Shown here piece by piece: positions 1-8,451 of a stretch of DNA of 64,000 nucleotides. Under the pieces are notes generated by a model, which made no database searches, was not told the DNA's origin, and saw only the letters and a program-made list of their open reading frames with translations. Each line of letters opens with the position of its first letter. Positions within the stretch are counted from its first letter, which is position 1. The translations under genes and the position numbers were made by a program. This stretch comes from Paenibacillus contaminans (GTDB taxonomy: Bacteria; Bacillota; Bacilli; Paenibacillales; NBRC-103111). The stretch covers positions 46,913 through 110,912 of the forward strand of contig NZ_QMFB01000028.1 in the NCBI RefSeq assembly GCF_003285015.1, written 5' to 3'.

Positions 1-128
1 TCAGGTACCAAGAGTCTTGCTAATATCATATTTGTTACAGGTACAAATATTTTTGCAATTATTTCAGTAATTGATGACCATTTAGCTGCACTGGCAATTT
101 TCCCATATAATTGCTTATCATCTTCCAC
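1..128 (-). CDS. Polysaccharide flippase (Wzx/MATE-like), N-terminal fragment
   Basis: Only the first 42 codons lie in the window; the gene continues past the left edge. Translation from a GTG at 128 gives a start reading VEDDKQLYGKIASAAKWSSI followed by a hydrophobic stretch containing ITEIIAKIFVPVTNMILARL. The 'AAKWSS..TEI..K...P.TNMILAR' pattern is typical of the N-terminus of WzxC-like lipid-linked oligosaccharide flippases. GTG is chosen because the ATG that overlaps the preceding stop runs into a stop after four codons, while AAGGAG sits about 8 nt upstream of the GTG. It follows the capA-like gene directly. Expected role: moving the undecaprenyl-linked repeat unit across the membrane. 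Family call is fairly firm; the rest of the protein is unseen. Confidence 0.75.
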   Translation of the reverse strand, partial: MEDDKQLYGKIASAAKWSSITEIIAKIFVPVTNMILARLLVP

Positions 129-1256
129 TCATAATTTCTCCTTCAAACCCTTCAACAATAATTCACGATGAGCTTCACATTCGATAAAATTTTGCATTGC
201 TAGCAGTTGCTTCTTATTATATCTACTTTTTGCTAATTTCCCCTTTAATAAATAACGATCAATTCTCGATAACCATTTACCAAATCCGACAAATTGCCCC
301 AAATACATTAAATGATTATTACTTGCATATTCACTATAGCGTCTGTTAATGAATCCATCTTGTAATATTTCAAGTGAACGTTTATGAAAGTCTTTTAATA
401 TATTTTCTGATTCTTTTTCATCAGCTAAATTCACAACATTCCCGTTTTTTACAATAGGAATATATTCTATACGCAACTCATTATCAAAGATTACTTTTAT
501 TAGTAAACTTGTCTTCCAGAGCTCACTTTCAGACCTATCGAATATGAAATTTCCTTGCCCATAAACGATAACAGACTTTTCATATTTTTCATACGCACCA
601 ATACAATGACTATGCTGGCATACGACTAGATCTGCCCCCTTTCTGACCATTTTTCTGCAGATCTTCTGTAGGTAAGGGGAGGGATATCGGTAATGCTCAT
701 TGCCTCCGTGATACAAAACGATTACATAGTCACAAGTCGTTTTCAAATTTTGTATATGATCAAGACTTTCTAATGGGTCGAATGGATTTGCGCCAGGAGT
801 ATCCTCAGTAGCTATAGTAAATTCATGTTCTGCACAAGCATATATGCCGATTTTCACGCCATCTTGTTCTAGAGTATAAGATGTACTAGCTTCAGATAAA
901 TTATTACCAACTCCAACATACTGAATTCCATAGTTATTTAATATTCCTGTAGTTGAATTTAGCCCTCCTTTACCCTGATCTAGGATATGATTATTAGCTA
1001 AAGTAAGTAGTGTAGGATCTAATGCTTTAATCCCTTTTATAGTACTTGTTGGGGCACTAAGGTTGGGACCACACTTAGGGATAGGGGTTTCTTTATCAAC
1101 AAGAGGTGCTTCTAAGTTAAATATTCGCATGTTAGTTGAATTCCATAGTGAGAACAATTCACCCCCAAGCAACCTCACGATGTCCGCATTGTTAAATAGA
1201 TCGGTATTTGACTGAGTTGGGACTAGGTCTCCTGCTATTAATAACGAATTAGCCAT
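129..1256 (-). CDS. CapA-family (PGA_cap) metallophosphatase-like protein
   Basis: A 375-residue protein with the calcineurin-like fold pattern of the CapA/PgsA family: IAGDLVP near the N-terminus, FNLEAPLV, LANNHILDQG, then LYHGGNEHY and CQHSHCIGAYE with YGQGNFIFD. The aspartate, asparagine and histidine residues of those blocks are the expected metal ligands. There is no signal peptide or membrane anchor, unlike CapA of poly-gamma-glutamate systems, so it probably acts in the cytoplasm. ATG start with GGAGGT 4 nt upstream. It sits between the flippase and an ATP-grasp gene with short spacing, so a role in adding or removing a substituent on the repeat unit is inferred. The substrate is unknown. 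Confidence 0.8.
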   Translation of the reverse strand: MANSLLIAGDLVPTQSNTDLFNNADIVRLLGGELFSLWNSTNMRIFNLEAPLVDKETPIPKCGPNLSAPTSTIKGIKALDPTLLTLANNHILDQGKGGLNSTTGILNNYGIQYVGVGNNLSEASTSYTLEQDGVKIGIYACAEHEFTIATEDTPGANPFDPLESLDHIQNLKTTCDYVIVLYHGGNEHYRYPSPYLQKICRKMVRKGADLVVCQHSHCIGAYEKYEKSVIVYGQGNFIFDRSESELWKTSLLIKVIFDNELRIEYIPIVKNGNVVNLADEKESENILKDFHKRSLEILQDGFINRRYSEYASNNHLMYLGQFVGFGKWLSRIDRYLLKGKLAKSRYNKKQLLAMQNFIECEAHRELLLKGLKEKL

Positions 1257-1269
1257 GTAACCTCCGTAA

Positions 1270-2337
1270 TTATTTCTCGTCTATGGGAAATTTTTTCGCA
1301 ATGTACTCACTAATACTCCTTGCAAACTCTTCTTCTAGATTTGATTTATTCTCAACACATTTCCACTTATTATCTTCCCAAATAAAATAGTAGTTAGATC
1401 TTTGTAATGTGTATGGTCCTAGGTGGATCATTTGAAACTCTATTAAGTGGTATGATTCACCATCAAAACCTATATCCATCCCAATTATAGGGAAATCGAT
1501 TTCATTGACAAGTTTTTTAGCGAAGTCTAAAAGTGGAGCGTTTTCTTCCACTGGCACTTCATACAATCGTCCCCCTCCACTAGCTCTAAAGTCATTATCT
1601 CTGTTTTGGCGATATAAAGTGTAGTATTTTCCACCAAAGTATAGTACTTTGTAATCTCCTGATAAACCTTGAATAAAATTTTGTACAATTATAGGCCGTT
1701 GAATCTTTTTGACTCTTTTCTTATATTTGGGATCTATTACTGCAAGAACCTTCTTTATATTGTTTTTTAAAGCAACACTACAAAGATTATAATAGCTACT
1801 TCCAAGTATTGTTTTACTTGATTTCATAATATACTTTCTATAGTCACTCTCTGTCCTAGCGCAGTATACGCCTTCACTGCCAGCACCAGAATTTTGTTTT
1901 ATTACAACAGGCAATTTAAGATGATCATGCTTTAGAGCTTCAAAAGTCGAACCGTAGTATTTGCTCGATATTGATTTCAAAGAGACATCAGAAAATGTAT
2001 TTCTAAGTAGTTCCATAAAACCCTTGTTATGATGTGCTTTTAGGTACTGATATCCTGGTAACACAATGGCTCCCAGCATCTGTAATAAGTAAATAATATC
2101 TTCAATATATTTTTTATAAAACTGCCCTATATCTTCTGACGTCTGGTAGATAACAAAATGATCTGCAAAACTATTATTAAAATCTATTTCTGAAAACTGC
2201 TTTACATTAACATTATAACCTTTAGATATAAATAATCTTTTAAGTTTATCTATGTCCATTGTCACAAATTTATTTTTATTATTAAGTGAAATAAGGAACT
2301 TATTGTCGTAGTCCACAAGAATCAATAAATTTCTCAA
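1270..2337 (-). CDS. ATP-grasp family protein (YheC/YheD-like)
   Basis: 355 residues. The middle and C-terminal parts show ATP-grasp hallmarks: PVVIKQNSGAGSEGV (nucleotide-binding lysine and glycine-rich loop), IIVQNFIQGLSGDYKVLYF, a basic YRQNRDNDFRASGGG segment, and IGMDIGFDGESYHLIEF carrying the acidic metal ligands. Such enzymes join a carboxylate to an amine or thiol with ATP. The N-terminal third resembles the pre-ATP domain of YheC/YheD-type proteins. The start codon is TTG with GAGAGGAG about 8 nt upstream. It lies 13 bp before the capA-like gene, so the two may form a functional pair that decorates the polysaccharide with an amino acid. That is inference; the substrate is not known. 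Confidence 0.75.
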   Translation of the reverse strand: MRNLLILVDYDNKFLISLNNKNKFVTMDIDKLKRLFISKGYNVNVKQFSEIDFNNSFADHFVIYQTSEDIGQFYKKYIEDIIYLLQMLGAIVLPGYQYLKAHHNKGFMELLRNTFSDVSLKSISSKYYGSTFEALKHDHLKLPVVIKQNSGAGSEGVYCARTESDYRKYIMKSSKTILGSSYYNLCSVALKNNIKKVLAVIDPKYKKRVKKIQRPIIVQNFIQGLSGDYKVLYFGGKYYTLYRQNRDNDFRASGGGRLYEVPVEENAPLLDFAKKLVNEIDFPIIGMDIGFDGESYHLIEFQMIHLGPYTLQRSNYYFIWEDNKWKCVENKSNLEEEFARSISEYIAKKFPIDEK

Positions 2338-2376
2338 ACTATTGACTCCTCTCGCAATTTTTCAGAAATTAATTTA

Positions 2377-3552
2377 CTATCGGGTTTTTCGTTTTTCTTC
2401 ATAAATCAGTTTTATAGTTGCAACAGAAGAGGCTATTATCATCTGATATAATTCACCAAAATAGGAGACCAGTCCATACTCCATAAAAATTAGTAAAAAT
2501 ATTATAGTTAAAAAAATATTGCCGATTGTTTCTCCTCTATATTTATATAATTTAAATATTATATAAATATAAATACTATAGTAAATAATTGTTCCAATTG
2601 CACCAACCCCAACTAATAATTCAATGTAGTTATTATGAGAATATACATCAGCATAGGAAACATTAGTGAATGATGCTAGACCATAACCAAGATATGGCTT
2701 TTGTTTAAATAACTGAATTCCAATGTCTATTAGTTCCATCCTTACCCTTGTACTAGCATCAATATTATTTTCGCCTGTGAACAAACTAAATAAGACTTCA
2801 ATCCTGGATCCAAGTACTGCATAAAACTGAGGGACACTCATAATAATTTGATAGCCAACTATAACAAATAAAATAGAAATTGGTATTGCAAATACTACTT
2901 TTGATTTATTTCTTTTATTTAATAAATACAACAATCCTAACCCAAAGATAAATAAGAAAAATGCTTTTTTAGATCCTGTGAAAGCAATAAAAACAAAAAA
3001 AATAATGATTAAAAAATAATATACTTTCTTATTCTTTAAGTTACTCATCTGCATTGCAGCTATTGCTGAAATTGACAAAAACAATCCCATTGTATTTGCA
3101 TTATATAGATAAGATCCGATACGCTCAGTTCCCCAAACATCAAAAGGAGTAGTTACTAATAATTTTGCAACAAGTACTACTCCAGCAATCACAAAACACT
3201 TTATTAAATAATGTAACTTCTCTCTACTATTAATAAAAATAACTAACAAGTTGCCGATAATAACTACTTCTAATACTGCCCTTGTTCCTTTATATGAAGA
3301 GGTTGGATCCAGTGTCCACAAGTTCGATAGTAGACAAACTCCAACGAACAATAAACTCCAAACAAAATATATTGTTAGTTGGTTATTTCTCCTATTGATA
3401 AGGTATAGAAAAAAAACAAGTAAATAAGCAACTTCAACGTATATTCTAATCTCATAAAACGCATACAAAGTACAAATATAACAAAGGAGTACTAACTTAG
3501 ATAATGACTCTAAATTTATTGTATGTTTAGTGACATCCTTATGCACAAGCAT
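2377..3552 (-). CDS. O-antigen ligase/polymerase-type membrane protein (Wzy-like)
   Basis: About 391 residues and strongly hydrophobic, with roughly 10-12 predicted membrane segments. It has the large loop typical of the Wzy/WaaL superfamily between the later segments, ending in LFKQKPYLGYGLASF followed by YSHNNYIELLVGVG. The 'GYG...HNxxxE' arrangement is the recognisable family signature. Expected role: polymerising undecaprenyl-linked repeat units on the outer face of the membrane. ATG at 3552 is preferred over the upstream TTG at 3561 because GGAGG lies about 11 nt from the ATG but only 2-3 nt from the TTG. The gene is very AT-rich, like its neighbours. Polymerase versus ligase cannot be separated by sequence, but the locus has no other candidate polymerase. 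Confidence 0.8.
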   Translation of the reverse strand: MLVHKDVTKHTINLESLSKLVLLCYICTLYAFYEIRIYVEVAYLLVFFLYLINRRNNQLTIYFVWSLLFVGVCLLSNLWTLDPTSSYKGTRAVLEVVIIGNLLVIFINSREKLHYLIKCFVIAGVVLVAKLLVTTPFDVWGTERIGSYLYNANTMGLFLSISAIAAMQMSNLKNKKVYYFLIIIFFVFIAFTGSKKAFFLFIFGLGLLYLLNKRNKSKVVFAIPISILFVIVGYQIIMSVPQFYAVLGSRIEVLFSLFTGENNIDASTRVRMELIDIGIQLFKQKPYLGYGLASFTNVSYADVYSHNNYIELLVGVGAIGTIIYYSIYIYIIFKLYKYRGETIGNIFLTIIFLLIFMEYGLVSYFGELYQMIIASSVATIKLIYEEKRKTR

Positions 3553-3590
3553 TTTTTTCAATTCCTCCGTTAGGGAACGTAGCTAAAAAA

Positions 3591-4655
3591 CTAGATTAGT
3601 TCTAACCATTTTTTACAAATAACATCTACACTAAGATCATTGCGTATAAGAGTTGCTTTCTTTGACATTTTTTCAGAAAAGTCTTTATCCTCAACTATCT
3701 TTTTCATCCCTCTATACATAGCTTTTGCATCTCCTACCGGAACTAAAATTCCATTTTCATTAGTAGTAATATACATCCTTGCCCCACCCACTGGACAATC
3801 GGTTACAACTGAAGGTATCCCCATTCCCAATGCCTCTAACATTGAATTTGATATTCCTTCATAATTTGATGATGAAACAAATATTGCACTATCAATAATT
3901 TTTTCATGTATATTATTCTTAAAGCCAGGCAGTTCAATCTTTTCATTCAATCGCAATTGATCTATATATTTTTCCAACTCTTGTCTTTGTTCACCTTCGC
4001 CGTAAATAATTAATCTGTATTCTGGATGGTCCTTGACTAACATTTCGAAGGAATCGATCATCATAGTTAGATTTTTTTGTGGTGCCAATCTACACATGGC
4101 AACAATTTCTTTCTTCCTTTCACCGGAATACCTAGGAGGTAAGTATGGGGATATGGGGTTAGGTATAATTGTTGAACTTTTCCTTATTGCATTTGGGTAG
4201 TAATTACTTGCATCTAGAGTTTGAAATACAATTTTATCTGGAAGTCTATAAAATAAATTCCTCAGTATTCTTCCAATAGAAAACATCCCCTTTACCTCAT
4301 TTGCGGGATCGCTTCTGTCAGAAATAATAATCTTCTTGTTAAGAAATAATGAGGCTATTACTGTATATATATTAAGAAACCATAAAAAAGAGATTACAAC
4401 ATCTGAGTCCTTAATTATTCTTCTTAACTTAATGACTCGCTCAATAATTCTTAATGGCTTACTTTTCATTTTACATTCAAGATAGAAATGATTTATTCTC
4501 TCATCGAGAGGATAGTCTACTAGGTCATCCTGAATAGCAACTATTTTCACATCGATATTTGTTCTTTGTGCTAAATAATTGGCAATTATAGATAATACCC
4601 TTTCAGCACCACCGCTGCTCATATCAGTAATAATAAATGTTACTTTTTTCTTCAC
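3591..4655 (-). CDS. Glycosyltransferase family 4 (GT-B)
   Basis: 354 residues. The N-terminus VTFIITDMSSGGAERVLSI is the classic acceptor-side start of GT4 enzymes. The C-terminal half has IVAMCRLAPQKNLTMMIDSF, LIIYGEGEQRQELEKYI and the nucleotide-sugar E-x7-E motif within SSNYEGISNSMLEALGMG. This is close to the enzymes that add GalNAc or hexose to undecaprenyl-linked acceptors, but the donor cannot be named. GTG start with GAGGG upstream. It is one of only two dedicated glycosyltransferases in the visible cluster besides the initiating transferase, which suggests a repeat unit of about three sugars unless more transferases lie left of the window. Confidence 0.88.
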   Translation of the reverse strand: MKKKVTFIITDMSSGGAERVLSIIANYLAQRTNIDVKIVAIQDDLVDYPLDERINHFYLECKMKSKPLRIIERVIKLRRIIKDSDVVISFLWFLNIYTVIASLFLNKKIIISDRSDPANEVKGMFSIGRILRNLFYRLPDKIVFQTLDASNYYPNAIRKSSTIIPNPISPYLPPRYSGERKKEIVAMCRLAPQKNLTMMIDSFEMLVKDHPEYRLIIYGEGEQRQELEKYIDQLRLNEKIELPGFKNNIHEKIIDSAIFVSSSNYEGISNSMLEALGMGIPSVVTDCPVGGARMYITTNENGILVPVGDAKAMYRGMKKIVEDKDFSEKMSKKATLIRNDLSVDVICKKWLELI

Positions 4656-4687
4656 GCTATATCCCTCATTCAGTGTATTTCTTATCC

Positions 4688-5500
4688 TTATTGACTATCA
4701 TTCTTTCTAATTTTCATTATTTTACCACCCAAATCTTTGGTTTTTAAAATAATAATCGAACTTGATCTAAAAACTAGAAAAAAAACTGATAACATCAATG
4801 CAGGAATAAACCTATTATCGAGAATTGTTAGTACGACAAAAACAACAGATAAGATTAAATAATACCACACACGAAAGCTATCGTAATTAAAGTTTTCCAG
4901 AAATTTAATATTATATTCTTTTTTAGCTGCAAATTCGATTGTCCTTGCTACTGGTACAATAAGAATTAGTGTAGTTAAGTATATTAAATAATCTTCTGTT
5001 TTAAGAAATAAAACAGATACAGTTGTGTATTTAAATAATAATACTAGAAATATTGTTAGTATGTTTATTCTATTTCTAAAGTAATTATGAGCTGCATAGC
5101 AGATGTCCAACAACCCAAGCATTGCTATAAATAAGATTAGATGTTCTGTACCTAAATAGTCTAGTAAAATGGCACATACTATTACAACAATTATCCTCGT
5201 AGAAATGAGTAAATTTGATAACCTCTCTACTTTATTTCTTTCTGTTTGATTTAATCGGTAAGTCGGTTTTTTTTCAAATCTTACTGTAAGGGTATCGTTA
5301 AATATATAACCAATTTCATATACACTGTACAAAGCTATAAATGCAATGATGAGACGAGGAAACGTATAAAAAAAATCCCCATTTCCATATACACTAATAA
5401 AAAAAATTGGTAGGAAAACGACAATAAAAAAAGACAATTTATATACTATTGTTTTAGCTCTAGTAGAGAACCCATAAACAAATGGCAGAAAGTATTTCAC
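4688..5500 (-). CDS. Polytopic membrane protein, weakly UbiA-like
   Basis: 270 residues with about eight hydrophobic segments. After the second segment there is YEIGYIFNDTLTVRFEKKP followed by TYRL. This resembles the first prenyl-diphosphate motif of UbiA-type prenyltransferases (ND..D...D....R), but the second aspartate is replaced by threonine and the third position is glutamate. The second aspartate-rich motif is not obvious. It starts with GTG after a good GGAGG site and lies 2 bp from the end of the upstream HAD gene, so the two are translationally coupled. UbiA proteins with an attached HAD domain are a known architecture; this may be a split version. Function is uncertain. Confidence 0.5.
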   Translation of the reverse strand: MKYFLPFVYGFSTRAKTIVYKLSFFIVVFLPIFFISVYGNGDFFYTFPRLIIAFIALYSVYEIGYIFNDTLTVRFEKKPTYRLNQTERNKVERLSNLLISTRIIVVIVCAILLDYLGTEHLILFIAMLGLLDICYAAHNYFRNRINILTIFLVLLFKYTTVSVLFLKTEDYLIYLTTLILIVPVARTIEFAAKKEYNIKFLENFNYDSFRVWYYLILSVVFVVLTILDNRFIPALMLSVFFLVFRSSSIIILKTKDLGGKIMKIRKNDSQ

Positions 5501-5502
5501 CT

Positions 5503-6096
5503 TTAAACCTCCAACAATATGGTTGCATTAGGGTACCTATCACTAAATACGCTTATATTTCTTTTGGTAGCATAGATTACCCTTTCGTGTGCAATATCTA
5601 ATAAATCTATATCACTAAGATTATCTGTACATACAAAGAGTTTATCAAAAGAATAATTTTCTAACACAACCTTGTTCTTTTGACCAATCTCTGCTCGCAA
5701 CCACTTCAATTTTAAGCGTTTTGCAGCTACTTCTATTAACTCCTTTGGTGCATTAGAAACAATTACAACACAATAACCCTCTCTTTTCTTTTCCTTCAAA
5801 AATTCCAATGCACTTTCACGAAATTCAGGATTAAACTTTTTGATGTAGCCTATCGGTACCCTATTATAAAAATAATGTAATAATTTCATGTAGCCTCTGC
5901 TGTATACTTTACCAAAAGCCTTTAGAAAAATAGAGTCAAAAATTCTCGCTCTATATCTTTGATTTAAGAGTTCTATATGCGAGTTGCACTTGTAAAGAGT
6001 TCCATCCAAATCAAAGACTGCAAGTTTTTGGCTCAGACCTTTATTTTCGCGCATTTTATTCATCCTTAAACTTAAATTATTAAAAAGTTTCGACAT
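5503..6096 (-). CDS. HAD-superfamily hydrolase (phosphoserine-phosphatase-like)
   Basis: 197 residues. Motif I is AVFDLDGTLYKCN, with the nucleophile at about D29 and the general acid at D31. Motif II is VVIVSNAPKELIEVAAKRL. The C-terminal motif is CTDNLSDIDLLDIA, in which the DN..SDID spacing fits the Mg2+-binding acidic motif. The cap between motifs I and II is mostly helical, as in subfamily IB. It ends 2 bp before the UbiA-like gene. Together the pair could dephosphorylate a polyprenyl- or sugar-phosphate product, as proposed for HAD-UbiA fusions in pentose-phosphate transfer. The start is uncertain because no strong ribosome site precedes the first ATG; ATG codons at codons 12 and 15 are possible. 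Confidence 0.7.
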   Translation of the reverse strand: MSKLFNNLSLRMNKMRENKGLSQKLAVFDLDGTLYKCNSHIELLNQRYRARIFDSIFLKAFGKVYSRGYMKLLHYFYNRVPIGYIKKFNPEFRESALEFLKEKKREGYCVVIVSNAPKELIEVAAKRLKLKWLRAEIGQKNKVVLENYSFDKLFVCTDNLSDIDLLDIAHERVIYATKRNISVFSDRYPNATILLEV

Positions 6097-6205
6097 CCAT
6101 AGTTTCCAATAGTACCATTCAATGAGGCTTTACTTGGAAATTGGTCTTTGATGTTTACTTCTCAGCATCCTCTGTCATTTCTCCTTTTAAGTAGAAAACA
6201 ATATT

Positions 6206-7336
6206 TTATTTATCTTTCTCCCAAACCACTCTGTTTACATAATCAACATATGCCAATAGTATCCGCAACACCTTATCCGATACATTAGGCATACTATAAT
6301 CGGCTACTCGCCTTAACGTATCTTCTCTTTGATTCTCTAAAACTTCCAATCCCTGTAGTATTCTATCTTTTTTTAGTCCAACCATCATTACCGCTGCCTC
6401 TTCCATTGCCTCCGGTCTTTCATGAGCTTGTCTAATATTTAGCGCTTTAAATCCCAAAATTGATGATTCCTCACTAATTGTTCCGCTATCACTAAGGACC
6501 GCTTTTGCATTAATTTGAAGCTTTACATAGTCGTTAAACCCTAAAGGTTTCAAGGTTCTCACCATTGGATTAAACTCAATTCCTTTAGCATTTATCATAC
6601 TTCTGGTTCTAGGGTGAGTACTTACTATCACGGGTAATTTGTATATATCTGCAATTGCATTTAAGCTATCAACTAAATCTAAAAAGTTTGTTTCTGAACT
6701 TATATTTTCTTCTCTATGGGCAGATACAACAAAATATTTTCCATCTTCAAGTTCTAATTTCCCTAATATATCTGATTTTTCAATTTCAGCCTTCCTTGAT
6801 TTAAGCACTTCAAACATTGGACTTCCTGTCTTTATGATGCGATCAGCAGGTAGCCCTTCTCTTAACAAATACTCTCTTGCAATATCACTATAGGTCAAAT
6901 TGATATCTGCGACATGATCTACAATTTTCCTATTCGTTTCTTCCGGAACTCGCTGATCAAAACATCTATTTCCAGCTTCCATATGAAATATCGGAATATG
7001 CCTTCTCTTCGCTGCGATGGCGCACAAACAACTATTGGTATCTCCTAATATCAATAAAGCATCTGGCTTTATCTCTTCCATAATAGGGTCAATTCTAATT
7101 AAGATATTTCCTATAGTTTCTACAGCAGTTCCAGTAGCCGCATTAAGAAAGTAGTCTGGCTTTTTCAGATTAAAGTCATTAAAAAAAACCTCATTTAGTT
7201 CATAATCATAATTTTGGCCTGTATGGACAAGCGTATGTTCAATCGCATTAGAATCTTCCAATTTATTTATTACAGCTGACAGTCTAATAATCTCAGGTCT
7301 AGTGCCAATAACTGTCATGACTTTTAATTTCTTCAC
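6206..7336 (-). CDS. capG: UDP-N-acetylglucosamine 2-epimerase-type enzyme (CapG/FnlC)
   Basis: 376 residues, the full length of the WecB/Cap5G family. It shows VMTVIGTRPEIIRLS at the N-terminus, HTGQNYDYELNEVFF, LILGDTNSCLCAIAAKR, FHMEAGNRCFDQRVPEETNR, VVSAHREENI and SDSGTISEESSILG, which are the uridine- and phosphate-binding blocks. Because it directly follows capF and capE homologues, it most likely performs the last step of UDP-L-FucNAc synthesis (2-epimerisation of UDP-N-acetyl-L-pneumosamine) rather than making UDP-ManNAc. GTG start with GGAGGT upstream, overlapping the end of capF. It is the last gene before a 109-bp gap, so a sub-operon boundary there is possible. Confidence 0.92.
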   Translation of the reverse strand: MKKLKVMTVIGTRPEIIRLSAVINKLEDSNAIEHTLVHTGQNYDYELNEVFFNDFNLKKPDYFLNAATGTAVETIGNILIRIDPIMEEIKPDALLILGDTNSCLCAIAAKRRHIPIFHMEAGNRCFDQRVPEETNRKIVDHVADINLTYSDIAREYLLREGLPADRIIKTGSPMFEVLKSRKAEIEKSDILGKLELEDGKYFVVSAHREENISSETNFLDLVDSLNAIADIYKLPVIVSTHPRTRSMINAKGIEFNPMVRTLKPLGFNDYVKLQINAKAVLSDSGTISEESSILGFKALNIRQAHERPEAMEEAAVMMVGLKKDRILQGLEVLENQREDTLRRVADYSMPNVSDKVLRILLAYVDYVNRVVWEKDK

Positions 7337-7339
7337 TAG

Positions 7340-8449
7340 TTATACCTCCAAGAAATAAGTATCCGGCTTATTAGGATCATAATACTCATTCGCCCACATA
7401 ATCGTGACCATATCAGTATCGCCAATATTTTCAATATTGTGTGTGTATCCTATAGGTATATCTACTACTTCAAGCTTATCTCCACTTACGTAATATTCTA
7501 TTACTTCATTTGAATCAATTTTTCTAAAACGTATAATCCCCTTCCCACTTACCACAAGAAATTTTTCGTTCTTAGTATGGTGCCAGTGGTTCCCCTTAGT
7601 TATTCCAGGTTTAGATATATTAACGGATACTTGACCTCTGTCCGGGGTCTTTATGAATTCCGTGAAAGAACCACGATGATCTATATTCATTTTTAGATCA
7701 TAACTAAATTGTTCTATTGGTAAATAGCTCAGATAAGTACTATACAATTTTTTAGCAAAACCATTTGACATATCTGGAATCGTTCGATCTTCACGACTTT
7801 TTTTGAACGAATAGATCAAATCGGCAATTTCTCCAAGAGGAATCGTATGTACTATAGGGACTTCACAAAAATCTCCAACCAACGTTTCATTACCGTTTAA
7901 TGCTTTAATTAGCTCTTCAACTACATCATCAATATAAACTAGGTTCATCACAATGCTTGGATCATTTACTTTTATCGGCAAACTGCGAGCTATGCTATGG
8001 CAGAATGTTGCTACTGCACTGTTATAGTTTGGCTTGCACCACTTGCCAAATACATTTGGCAGACGATAAATTAACACCTTTGCCTTTGTTTCCTCAGCAT
8101 GTCTAAGGAGCAAATCTTCTCCCGCTTTTTTGCTCTTTCCGTACGGATTCTCAATAGAAGCTTGGATTGAAGATGAAATCACTACTGGACAAGTATTCTT
8201 ATACTCATTTAAGGTAGCGATCAAAGTCGAAGTAAAATCAACATTTCCCTTCGTAAACTCAGTCGGATCAATCGGACGATTTACCCCAGCGAGATGAAAC
8301 ACAAAGTCCGCTTCCTTACAGTATTCATTAAGTAAGTTTGGGTCAGTTTCTTTACTATATTCGAAGATTTGTGCGTAGTCCCGATTTTTCAATTCTGTAA
8401 TGAGATTCTTAGCAATAAACCCCTTGGCTCCGGTTACCAGGATTTTCAT
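7340..8449 (-). CDS. capF: Bifunctional NAD-dependent reductase/cupin enzyme (CapF/FnlB)
   Basis: 369 residues with two domains. The N-terminal short-chain reductase domain (about 1-245) has ILVTGAKGFIAKNL and a catalytic-type YGKSK. The C-terminal cupin (about 250-369) has KGNHWHHTKNEKFLVVSGKG and IPIGYTHNIENIG, which carry the metal-binding histidines and glutamate of the CapF epimerase domain. In the L-FucNAc pathway CapF epimerises the 4-keto intermediate at C3 and reduces it to UDP-L-PneNAc. It lies 2 bp downstream of capE and 3 bp upstream of capG, the tight order seen in staphylococcal type 5/8 capsule and E. coli fnl clusters. Confidence 0.93.
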   Translation of the reverse strand: MKILVTGAKGFIAKNLITELKNRDYAQIFEYSKETDPNLLNEYCKEADFVFHLAGVNRPIDPTEFTKGNVDFTSTLIATLNEYKNTCPVVISSSIQASIENPYGKSKKAGEDLLLRHAEETKAKVLIYRLPNVFGKWCKPNYNSAVATFCHSIARSLPIKVNDPSIVMNLVYIDDVVEELIKALNGNETLVGDFCEVPIVHTIPLGEIADLIYSFKKSREDRTIPDMSNGFAKKLYSTYLSYLPIEQFSYDLKMNIDHRGSFTEFIKTPDRGQVSVNISKPGITKGNHWHHTKNEKFLVVSGKGIIRFRKIDSNEVIEYYVSGDKLEVVDIPIGYTHNIENIGDTDMVTIMWANEYYDPNKPDTYFLEV

Positions 8450-8451
8450 AT

